Positions 57,068 through 64,000 of a stretch of 64,000 nt of DNA are shown piece by piece. The DNA lies in contig QEVJ01000003.1 in NCBI GenBank assembly GCA_003576845.1, positions 61,713 through 125,712 on the forward strand. The letters are read 5' to 3'. This DNA comes from Planctomycetota bacterium (GTDB lineage Bacteria > Planctomycetota > Planctomycetia > Pirellulales > PLA5). Below the pieces are notes generated by a model. The model saw nothing but the letters and a program-made list of their open reading frames with translations. It searched no databases and was not told the origin of the DNA. How positions within the stretch are numbered: the stretch's first letter is position 1; each line of letters begins with the position of its first letter. A program made the position numbers and the translations under genes.

Positions 57068-57541
57068 GTCGCGAACTTCAACGGGCTAGCGAGGAAGATG
57101 ATTCGAATACACGGAGGCACGGAGCTACGGAGAGAATGCAAAAGGCAAAACGGAGAATGAGAAATGGACCCTGTTTGTACGCATCGCTTCGGCGTTGTCC
57201 GACTGCTTTCTCCGTGGCGGCGCGACAGCGCGTTCGTCTTGGTGCTTGGAATCTTCTCAGGATGCGACGGTTCCTTGCAAATCGCGAACGCGCGAAAGTG
57301 CGAAAGCGCGAAACACACGGAAGGACGGTGGCCGCCGGAAAACCGGAGGAAAAATCATCCACAGATTTCGCAGACGGCCGCAGACGAATGGCATTCGAAG
57401 CGATTCCTCATCATCTGCGAACATCTGCGCCATCTGTGGATCGTTGCATTTCGTGGTGGCTTCGGCAACTCTGCAAGACCTCGGCGCCTCTGCGTTAGTA
57501 CGGTACGGCGGATGTGCCACACCGCCAAGTTTCACCAGGGT
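57068..57541. repeat. Gap filled by several repeat types
   Basis: The gap holds ATGCAAAAGGCAAAACGGAG / AATGAGAAATG units (57134-57166), an imperfect inverted repeat of CCACAGATTTCGCAGACGGC and ATCTGCGCCATCTGTGGAT (57354-57445), and a right-arm fragment of the AACGCAGAGG family (about 57470-57500). No gene is supported. Confidence 0.7.
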
Positions 57542-58852
57542 TTATGCGGCTTTGTGGGCGGGGTGTGAATCGGTCAGGTGTACGGCGGCGCGGGCGTCGT
57601 GGCCGAGCTTGGCCGAGAGCAACTGGATGGCCGCGGCGAGGCTCGCGACCATTTCCTCGAAATGTTTGGCGCCGGCGAGGGCCGTCAGGTTGCGGTTGAG
57701 TTGGTCTTCGAGTTGCTGGACGTGGCCGGCGGCGTCGACGACTTTGAGGAGCACTTCGCCTTGGCGGGCGAGCTCGGACTGTTGCGCGAGCGTCGCGTCG
57801 GCGGTCTTGTTGAGCGCCTTTTGCACCTCGTCCCAATGGCGGCGGTTCTGTTCGGTGGCGGCTCGTTCGGCGGCGGCGAGTTGTCCGGCGTGCGACTTGA
57901 GGCTCCGTTCGAGCGCGGCGGTGAGCGTTTCTTCGGCCTGTTGACCGAGACCGGTCGACAAGCGGTTCCATTGCTCGTGCGCGGCGGCGATGGTCGATTG
58001 CCACAGTCCGGCCTGACGTTCGACGAGGCGTTCAGTGGCGGCGACGACCTGCTCGGCCATGCGGCGGATCGAGGCAGCGTGCGGATCGGACTGGCTGCCG
58101 AGGACTTCGAACCGGCCCAACAGCTCGGCGTCGGTTCGAGCGTCGACATCGTCCATGAGCTGCGATTCCCACCGCTCGACGTAGAACTTGGCGAACATCA
58201 GCGGAATCGTAAGCGACAACGCGAGCGCGGTCGTATCGAAGGCGATGCCGAGCGACGCGCCCATCGCGCGGCTGGCGGCTTCATTGGCGAGGTTCTTAAA
58301 GTCGAGCGACGCAAGGGCAAGCGTGATGCCCACGACGGTTCCCAAGAAACCGAGCATCGGGATCGCCCAGACGACGATGCGGATGAGGCCGTAGCTGGCT
58401 TGCACGCGGCCGGTGTCGAGATCGGAGAGGTAGCGTAGATGTTCGGGCAGTTCGTCGGCGTCGCCCTTACGCTGGACGAACAGCAAGACGTCGCGGAGTC
58501 GGCGGACCAGGTAACTTTGTTGGGCAACGGCGCCCACGCCGTCGAGGTCTGCCAGCAATACGCCGGCCATCAGCGGGCTTTGGCCGTGGTCGTCTCGCGG
58601 CGAGAGCAGGTTGAGCTTGTGGACGGCGAATTGGGCGGCGACGTCGAACGCCTTGAGGATGAGGGCGGCGGCGGCGATGAAGAACATCGCGACTTCGACC
58701 TGTAAGATGGGGTGGCTGTCGAAGTAGCGGAAGGTAAAGTCGCGATCGAACAGGCCGCCGCGGATCAGGCCGTAGAACCCCAGCGTTGCCAGGATTCCCC
58801 AGAATACCGGCCAACGAAAGATCGACACGAGGATGCGATTGGTACGAGACAC
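57542..58852 (-). CDS. MotA/TolQ/ExbB-type proton-channel protein with long coiled-coil tail
   Basis: In this 436-residue protein residues 1-250 have the MotA/TolQ arrangement: two N-terminal helices, then SYGLIRIVVWAIPMLGFLGTVVGITLAL (the conserved channel helix) and FDTTALALSLTIPLMFA. The last 170 residues are predicted coiled coil (LGQQAEETLTAALERSLKSH...). GTG 58852 has AAGGA 8 bp upstream. It probably energises the downstream TolR-like proteins; the envelope process is unknown. Confidence 0.85.
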   Translation of the reverse strand: MSRTNRILVSIFRWPVFWGILATLGFYGLIRGGLFDRDFTFRYFDSHPILQVEVAMFFIAAAALILKAFDVAAQFAVHKLNLLSPRDDHGQSPLMAGVLLADLDGVGAVAQQSYLVRRLRDVLLFVQRKGDADELPEHLRYLSDLDTGRVQASYGLIRIVVWAIPMLGFLGTVVGITLALASLDFKNLANEAASRAMGASLGIAFDTTALALSLTIPLMFAKFYVERWESQLMDDVDARTDAELLGRFEVLGSQSDPHAASIRRMAEQVVAATERLVERQAGLWQSTIAAAHEQWNRLSTGLGQQAEETLTAALERSLKSHAGQLAAAERAATEQNRRHWDEVQKALNKTADATLAQQSELARQGEVLLKVVDAAGHVQQLEDQLNRNLTALAGAKHFEEMVASLAAAIQLLSAKLGHDARAAVHLTDSHPAHKAA

Positions 58853-58974
58853 CGCGAGGTTCCTTTCCCGAGGGGATTCACCGCGCACCGGTCGGCGCAG
58901 GGCGGACCGACAACGACCCGCGATGCCGTCAAAATCGGCACAATCGTTACAGATTGTTGAATGGAATCCGGGGC

Positions 58975-59170
58975 GGCGGGCGGAGGAATGGCGGGCGGAG
59001 GAATGGCGGACGGAGGAATGCAGAATGCAGAATGAAAAATGAAGAATGGAGGTTAGAGGTTAGAGGTTAGAGGTTGGATCGCCGGGCCGGTGACGCGCCG
59101 GTGACTGCGGGTCTTCGAACCGCATCGCGATTTCATTTTGCATTTTTCATTTTGCCTTTTGCATTTCTCG
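58975..59170. repeat. Short tandem and text-like repeats
   Basis: The stretch shows (GCGGGCGGAGGAATG)x3 with small changes, then GAATGCAGAATGAAAAATG units and AGGTTAGAGGTTAGAGGTTG (to about 59075). After a short unique part, TTTTGCATTTTTCATTTTGC (about 59137-59165) follows. No gene is supported between 58853 and 59688. Confidence 0.75.
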
Positions 59171-59375
59171 TTTGTGGACAGGTCCGCGAATGCACGTGGT
59201 GTCGTTACAAGCGTTATAAGCGGCAAGTATTTCCAAAGTGGCGTAGGTTGCGCGTCCGATAGATTCTTTCGTCGCCCCCCTGGTCCACGCGACACGGCAT
59301 TCCGACCGCCGCGTCGCCAGCGCACCGACGGCTGATTTCAAGCACACGAGAGGAAATCCCAGGGGGGGACGTTTA

Positions 59376-59423
59376 GTCCGGTGAGCGCGGTCACCCGCGC
59401 TTACCGGACTATTTTCGTTTTTG
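59376..59423 (+). terminator. Strong hairpin with T tract, terminator-like
   Basis: A 15-bp stem (59376-59390 with 59395-59409, one G-T pair) has the loop TCAC and is followed by TATTTTCGTTTTT. No plus-strand gene ends upstream, so it may close a small RNA or act as an attenuator about 265 bp before the histidine kinase gene. Confidence 0.6.
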
Positions 59424-59688
59424 GGCGGCGCGTGCTCCGTCGAGCATGCTGCATCGCCGGTGGGCCTCACTTCGTTCGACCTACCCTACGCCGACGATGC
59501 ACTCTTCGCGTGCGGTGCAATCGCGATAATCGCGACGACGCGCAGGGTGCGGCCCTTCGGATGCGCTTTTCCTTTGCGTCCGTAGCGCGGCGCTTCTTTC
59601 GAGTCGCAAACTTGAGTAGTTCCTGCGACGCGGCGCGCGTGCGCCGCCGCGGTTCCGGTCGGTGCACCTAGCGCATTGGCGTGCGGCG

Positions 59689-61695
59689 ATGGCGGCGGAC
59701 AAGAGCGAAACGATTCTGATCGTCGAAGACGACCCTGGGCTGGCGCGGCTGCAACGGCGACGGCTCGAACGGCACGGGTTTTCGATCGTCGTGGCCGGCA
59801 ATTACGAAGAGGCCATCGAACACGTCAAGACGCGGCCGATCGACCTCGTCCTGCTCGATTTTCAGCTTCCCGGCGGGCGGACGGGCCTGGACGTGCAGGC
59901 GAAGCTTGCCGAGCTCGGCTACGACTTGCCGGTCGTCGTCGTGACGGGTCAGCACGACGAGGCGACGGTCATCAGGGCCCTCCGGGCCGGCGTGCGCGAC
60001 TTCGTTACCAAGTCGGCGGAGTATCTCGACTATCTCGTCGACGTCGTCGAGCGCGTGCTGCGTCAGGTGCGGATGGAGCGGCAGCTCGACAAGTCGCAAG
60101 CGCTGCTGTCCGGCGTGGTGGGTTCGACGATCGACGCGATCTTGACGCTCGACGCGGACGGTCGCATCACGCTGTTCAACGCCGCGGCCGAGCGGATGTT
60201 CGGGCGCCCGGCCGAAGCGGCCCTCGGCGAGCGGATCGAGCGGTTCGTGGTCGATGCGGACCGTTTCGGCGACGCGGGCGCGGCGATCGACCGCGCGGAC
60301 GCAGGGGCACAGCCGCGTTGGGAAGCGATCGGCCGCCGAGCCGACGGAACGGAGTTTCCGCTGGAAGCGTCGATTTCGGCGGGAGTCGCGGGCGGGCAGC
60401 AGTTTCAGACGTTGGTACTTCGCGACTTGACGGGACAGAAGCGACTGGAGGCGACGCTGGACGAAGCGGAGCAGCGGCTGCGGCAGCGGCAAAAGCTCGA
60501 AGCGGTCGGCTCGCTGGCCGGCGGCATCGCCCACGAGTTCAACAACCTCCTCCAGGCGATTCTCGGGTACACGAACTACGCGATGCGCGGGCTGGAGGAA
60601 ACGGATTCGCGCCATCGCGATCTGGCCCAGGTTCTCAAAGCCGGGCAGCGGGCGGCGACGTTGACGCGGCAACTGTTGACGTTCAGTCGGCGGCACGAAC
60701 TGCGCAGGACAACCGTCACGCTCAAGCACGCCATCGCCGAGTTCGCGGCGATGGTGCATCCGCTGTTGAACGAAGACATTGCGCTTACGGCGACTTGCGA
60801 CGAAGGGATTTCGATTCACGTCGATGCCGGGGACTTTCAGCAGGCGCTGCTCAACCTGGCGATCAACGCCCGCGACGCGATGCCGCGCGGGGGGCGGTTG
60901 GCGATCATGTGCGAACCGATCGAGTTGTCGGAGATCGACTGCTCGCAGCAGGCCGGACTGACGCCGGGGCGGTACGCTTCGATCGCCGTGTCCGATACGG
61001 GCGAGGGCATTCCCGAGGACGTGCGCGATCGCATCTTCGAGCCGTTCTTTACGACCAAGGAAGTCGGGCGCGGGACGGGTTTGGGCCTGCCGATGGTACA
61101 CGGCATGGTGACGCAGCACCAAGGGGTCATCAACGTTTACAGCGAAGTGGGCAAAGGCACGACGTTTCGCATCTATCTTCCACTGGCCGAAGCGGGCGCC
61201 GCGGAGGCGAGCGATTACTCGGCAACGGTCGAGGTTCCGCGGGGAACGGAAACGATTCTCCTCGCCGAAGACGAGCCGATGGTTCGCGAACTGGCGGCGC
61301 GGATTCTCGGCGAAGCCGGCTATCGGGTGCGGTGCGCCGTCGATGGCGAAGACGCATTGCGGCAATACCTCGAATACGCCGACGATGTCTCGCTGGTGAT
61401 GATCGACGTGGTGATGCCGAAGATGGGCGGCGTGCCGCTATATCATCGGCTCAAGGCGCTGGGCATGAATCTGCCCGTGGTGTTCTGCACGGGACACGCC
61501 CCGAACGTGAGCGAAGCGGAAGTGATCGCGGAACAGCATTTTCCGCTGGTGCAAAAACCCTATGCGTCGGTGCCGTTACTGCAAACGATCCGGCGGGCGC
61601 TGGACGATGCGAAACGCGCGGCCGTGCCGGAGAGTCAGCCCGCGTTGTTGTGGGCAGAGGCGCTGGTGGCGAATGCTCCGGCGGAAGTGAGCTGA
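59689..61695 (+). CDS. Hybrid sensor histidine kinase (REC-PAS-HisKA-HATPase-REC)
   Basis: The order in this 668-residue protein is: receiver (1-125; Asp in [10 protein letters not shown]), PAS (about 150-260), HisKA with phospho-His in GGIAHEFNN (about 285), HATPase with [17 protein letters not shown] and [11 protein letters not shown], and a C-terminal receiver (525-640; [11 protein letters not shown]). It has no membrane helices, so it senses a cytoplasmic signal or is itself phosphorylated. ATG 59689 is chosen over GTG 59662. It is followed by two regulators on the same strand. Confidence 0.92.
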   Translation: MAADKSETILIVEDDPGLARLQRRRLERHGFSIVVAGNYEEAIEHVKTRPIDLVLLDFQLPGGRTGLDVQAKLAELGYDLPVVVVTGQHDEATVIRALRAGVRDFVTKSAEYLDYLVDVVERVLRQVRMERQLDKSQALLSGVVGSTIDAILTLDADGRITLFNAAAERMFGRPAEAALGERIERFVVDADRFGDAGAAIDRADAGAQPRWEAIGRRADGTEFPLEASISAGVAGGQQFQTLVLRDLTGQKRLEATLDEAEQRLRQRQKLEAVGSLAGGIAHEFNNLLQAILGYTNYAMRGLEETDSRHRDLAQVLKAGQRAATLTRQLLTFSRRHELRRTTVTLKHAIAEFAAMVHPLLNEDIALTATCDEGISIHVDAGDFQQALLNLAINARDAMPRGGRLAIMCEPIELSEIDCSQQAGLTPGRYASIAVSDTGEGIPEDVRDRIFEPFFTTKEVGRGTGLGLPMVHGMVTQHQGVINVYSEVGKGTTFRIYLPLAEAGAAEASDYSATVEVPRGTETILLAEDEPMVRELAARILGEAGYRVRCAVDGEDALRQYLEYADDVSLVMIDVVMPKMGGVPLYHRLKALGMNLPVVFCTGHAPNVSEAEVIAEQHFPLVQKPYASVPLLQTIRRALDDAKRAAVPESQPALLWAEALVANAPAEVS

Positions 61696-61860
61696 AGTCC
61701 GACCGCGCCGCTACAGCCGGCCTAATCGGCGCGACGGGGCCGAAGGGGCGCTGGCGTGGGACGTTACCTCGTCCCTCCGTCGAGGTGCGGCGCGCGCGGT
61801 CACTGCGTGGGCTACGTTTGGTGAGACTGCAAACTCGGCTCCCGTACCAAGGAGCGTGCC

Positions 61861-62406
61861 GTGAACGATTGCAATTTACACGCCGACCCTTGCGGTCCTT
61901 GTCCGCACGTGTTGGTCGTCGACGACGAGTCGCACGTGCGCCGGTTGCTGGTGCGGTGGCTGACAGACGCCGGCTGCACCTGCTCGGAAGCACGCGATCC
62001 GGAGGAAGCGTTGGCGCAGCTTCGGCGACAGCGAACCGACTTGATGACGCTGGACATTCGGATGCCGCTGGGTTCCGGACTCGATGCGGTGCACGGCATC
62101 GGCAAGGAGTTTCCGGAGACGGCGATCGTCATCGTGACGGCCGACGACGACACGAAGGACGCGATCGCGGCGCTGACCAGCGGGGCGTGCGACTATCTGG
62201 TCAAGCCGGTCGAGTGCGACACGTTTTTGTGGCGGATTCGGCGGGCGCTCGCGGCGCGGCAGCGGCGGCCGAACGTCGCGGCCGAACCGACGGCGGGGCC
62301 GCGACCCGTGTTCCTTTCTCGACCGAACGGTAATCTCGCACGGCGTAAGCCGGACGACTTCGCGGCGGCGCGGCGAGCGGCGGATCGCGATATGGGAGAA
62401 GCGTGA
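61861..62406 (+). CDS. Response regulator with short tail
   Basis: This 181-residue protein has a receiver domain (15-130): acidic pocket VVDDES, phospho-Asp in LMTLDIRMP, Thr/Ser in VTADDD and Lys in YLVKPVE. The tail of 45 residues has no known output domain. It starts with GTG. Its TGA overlaps the next start (TGATG), so it is coupled to the HD-GYP gene. Confidence 0.88.
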   Translation: MNDCNLHADPCGPCPHVLVVDDESHVRRLLVRWLTDAGCTCSEARDPEEALAQLRRQRTDLMTLDIRMPLGSGLDAVHGIGKEFPETAIVIVTADDDTKDAIAALTSGACDYLVKPVECDTFLWRIRRALAARQRRPNVAAEPTAGPRPVFLSRPNGNLARRKPDDFAAARRAADRDMGEA

Positions 62407-63554
62407 TGCCTTTTGCCGAAAACTCCATTTCGCCCGACGGCGGGCGGCCGAGCGTGCTGGTGGTCGACGACGAAGGCCCGGTGCGCGAGTTGCTTTGCCG
62501 CTGGCTTGCCGACGCGGGCTGCGACTGCGAATCGGCGGCGAGCGCGGACGCGGCGCTCGCTTCGCTCGAACGCCGGCCCGTGGCGCTCGTGACGCTGGAC
62601 ATCAATCTGCCGGGCGTCTCGGGCATCGAACTGTTGCCGCGGATCAAAGAGACGTTTCTCGACACGGAAGTCATCATGCTCACGGGCCGGGGCGATGCGC
62701 ATTCGGCGATCGCGGCGCTTTCTTTCGGGGCGTCGGGCTATTTGATCAAGCCGGTATCGCCGGAGGAATTGCTGTTTCAGGCGCGGCGGTGCCTGGAACG
62801 GCGGCAATTGCTGATCGACAACCGCAACTACACGCAGCATCTCGAAGCCCGCGTGCACGGGCAGACGATGGAGATTCGCCAGGCGCACGAGGAGACGATT
62901 CATCGCCTGGTTACGGCGGCCAGTTTGCGCGACGAAGAGACGGGCGCGCACATTCGCCGCGTCGGGTTGTTCTCGGAACTGCTGGCCGACGCGGTGGGCT
63001 GGCCGAGCGACGCGGCGGAGCAGTTGCGGATGGCGGCGCCGATGCACGACGTCGGCAAGATCGGCATTCCCGACGCGATTCTGCGCAAGCCGGGGAAGCT
63101 CACGGACGAGGAATACGAGATCATGAAGCAGCATACGGTGATCGGCGGGGAGATTTTGGCGGCGTCGCGGACGCCGGTGTTGCGGTTGGCGCACGCCATT
63201 GCGCTGGCGCATCACGAGCGGTGGGACGGCAAGGGTTATCCCAATGGGTTGTCGGGCGATGCGATTGCCGAGGCGGCGCGGATCGTGTCGCTGGTCGACG
63301 TGTACGACGCCTTGACGCACGATCGGGTGTATCGGCCTGCATTTGCGCGCGGCAAAGTTTTGGAGATGATGGAGGCGGGGGCCGGGACGCAGTTCGATCC
63401 GTTTCTGTATCGGCTGTTTGCGTCGCTCGAGCCGGAGTTGCACCGGATCAATGCGGAGAATCCCGACGAGATCAAGGAGGATTTGCTGGCGGTGTTGCCG
63501 AGCGCGCGAGATGCCGGTTCGCACAAGAAAGTGGTGCGGCCGGTGACGGCTTGA
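62406..63554 (+). CDS. HD-GYP response regulator (c-di-GMP phosphodiesterase-like)
   Basis: In this 382-residue protein residues 15-135 form a receiver domain (VVDDEG, TLDINLPG, YLIKPVS), very similar to the preceding protein. Residues 165-345 form an HD-GYP domain with the catalytic HDVGKIGIPD and the HHERWDGKGYP signature. HD-GYP enzymes degrade c-di-GMP. The kinase-regulator-HD-GYP order suggests a phosphorelay controlling c-di-GMP; PilZ proteins in the window are candidate receivers. Confidence 0.93.
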   Translation: MPFAENSISPDGGRPSVLVVDDEGPVRELLCRWLADAGCDCESAASADAALASLERRPVALVTLDINLPGVSGIELLPRIKETFLDTEVIMLTGRGDAHSAIAALSFGASGYLIKPVSPEELLFQARRCLERRQLLIDNRNYTQHLEARVHGQTMEIRQAHEETIHRLVTAASLRDEETGAHIRRVGLFSELLADAVGWPSDAAEQLRMAAPMHDVGKIGIPDAILRKPGKLTDEEYEIMKQHTVIGGEILAASRTPVLRLAHAIALAHHERWDGKGYPNGLSGDAIAEAARIVSLVDVYDALTHDRVYRPAFARGKVLEMMEAGAGTQFDPFLYRLFASLEPELHRINAENPDEIKEDLLAVLPSARDAGSHKKVVRPVTA

Positions 63555-63770
63555 GGCGGGGGCGATGTGCCTCACCGCAAAGGTGCAAAGACGCCAAGCG
63601 AAGGCTCGGCGCGGTCTGCGGCCGCTACCGGAGTTGCGGTTGAGTGGGCGGTGGGCAGTGGACAGTTTGGCTATTCCGCTACGGGCCATTGGAATCTTGG
63701 CGGGTTGCGAGCGCGATCGCGGCCATTTTTGCGGCGGAGAACTTTTTTTCTGCGCGTGTAAAATTCTTCA
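63555..63770. other. Gap with simple repeat units
   Basis: The stretch holds CACCGCAAAGGTGCAAAGACG and GTGGGCGGTGGGCAGTGGAC-type units, familiar text-like repeats in the window. No gene is supported. Confidence 0.5.
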
Positions 63771-63798
63771 TTGCAATTCGCGGGCGATTTGCTATAGT
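63771..63798 (+). promoter_or_regulatory. Promoter next to a start codon
   Basis: TTGCAA (63771-63776) and TATAGT (63793-63798) are separated by 16 bp and lie 7 bp before ATG 63806. This is another candidate leaderless start. Confidence 0.5.
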
Positions 63799-63805
63799 GA
63801 CGCCC

Positions 63806-64000
63806 ATGATGAGCACGACGACGGCAACGATGAATCGCACGGACGAACGGCGTTTCTCGGGCAAGCCGCTGTCGCATACCGACGCGAATCGGGGCAAGCT
63901 GGCGGTGGTCGAGCGAGTCCTGCGAAACCAACTGTCGGCGGTGCTGACGGCGGGGTTTCACGGCCTGGCGATGATCGAGCTGGACATCAACGACGGCACG
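63806..64000 (+). CDS. Start of an unknown protein, cut by the window edge
   Basis: The frame from ATG 63806 (or 63809) is open to the window edge and encodes MMSTTTATMNRTDERRF followed by HTDANRGKLAVVERVLRNQL and a short beta-like segment. A TATAGT box lies 7 bp upstream. No family is recognised in the visible 65 residues. Confidence 0.65.
   Translation, partial: MMSTTTATMNRTDERRFSGKPLSHTDANRGKLAVVERVLRNQLSAVLTAGFHGLAMIELDINDGT

Noticed and set aside
55259..57160. 633-residue plus-strand frame opposite the TolR-like gene
   Set aside because: An antisense shadow of a Gly-rich coding sequence; no ribosome site.
58975..59082. Possible CRISPR-like tandem array
   Set aside because: Units are contiguous or nearly so, with no spacers of constant size and no cas genes nearby.
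59676..62333. 885-residue plus-strand frame overlapping the histidine kinase
   Set aside because: Out-of-frame shadow of the kinase and response regulator genes, very rich in Arg and Gly.

Overview
The window is high-GC DNA from a planctomycete, most likely of the Pirellulales type. That assignment is inferred from three PEP-CTERM proteins carrying dockerin-like domains, a planctomycete-style pseudo-J-domain protein, TolQ/TolR-like clusters with long coiled-coil or Gly-rich tails, KDO (lipopolysaccharide) genes, and many short palindromic repeats between genes. No rRNA, tRNA or CRISPR array was recognised.

Layout. 1-4.8 kb: the end of an unknown gene, the kdsD-kdsC pair, then two tandem paralogous PEP-CTERM/dockerin genes. 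4.9-9.16 kb: a complete transposon with 20-bp perfect inverted ends and an 8-bp target duplication. It carries an IS1-type DDE transposase plus six passenger genes, including an XRE/ImmA-type regulator-protease, and it has split a small membrane-protein gene that preceded a metallo-beta-lactamase-fold gene. 9.3-12.7 kb: the MBL-fold enzyme, hisG, a thioredoxin-like protein and a PilZ-like protein. 13.0-18.8 kb: a phage DNA-packaging module (portal, TerL, TerS, an ABC-ATPase/GNAT fusion and a ParB-like protein) without capsid, tail or integrase genes nearby. 19.0-23.7 kb: more genes on the same strand (a small TM/coiled-coil protein, a small exported protein, two c-type cytochrome-like proteins, a subtilisin-like protease and its overlapping partner). 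24.0-29.8 kb: a PilZ protein, a prepilin-peptidase homologue that lacks both catalytic aspartates, a third PEP-CTERM protein, a sialidase-like protein and RNase III. 30.1-31.9 kb: an RNA-repair pair (RNA ligase and HD-polynucleotide kinase). 32.2-45.7 kb: housekeeping and secreted genes (SEC-C protein, S9 peptidase, SRPBCC, J-like, HlyIII, a large exported protein, a sugar isomerase-like enzyme, a VKAI-repeat protein, a BatA/VWA membrane protein). 45.8-48.7 kb: a single-chain type IIG-like restriction-modification enzyme. 49-53.7 kb: fumC, bioA with an upstream HNH pair, and a DUF1573-type protein. 54.1-58.9 kb: a MotA/TolQ plus two TolR-like proteins. 59.7-63.6 kb: a hybrid histidine kinase, a response regulator and an HD-GYP regulator, followed by the start of another gene.

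Functional links. kdsD/kdsC serve KDO synthesis. The RNA ligase and HD-Pnk overlap by ATGA and probably heal and seal broken RNA. The three signalling genes at the right end probably form a c-di-GMP-linked circuit, with PilZ proteins elsewhere in the window as possible receivers. In the transposon, a palindrome lies between two divergent TTGACA promoters, which suggests that the XRE/ImmA protein controls both itself and the transposase.

Repeat elements strongly shape this region. An AACGCAGAGG family with inverted ends, a CACTGCTGG mini-element and several simple text-like repeats fill the gaps. Some reach into genes, supplying the C-terminus of the thioredoxin-like protein and splitting the signal-peptide region of a cytochrome.
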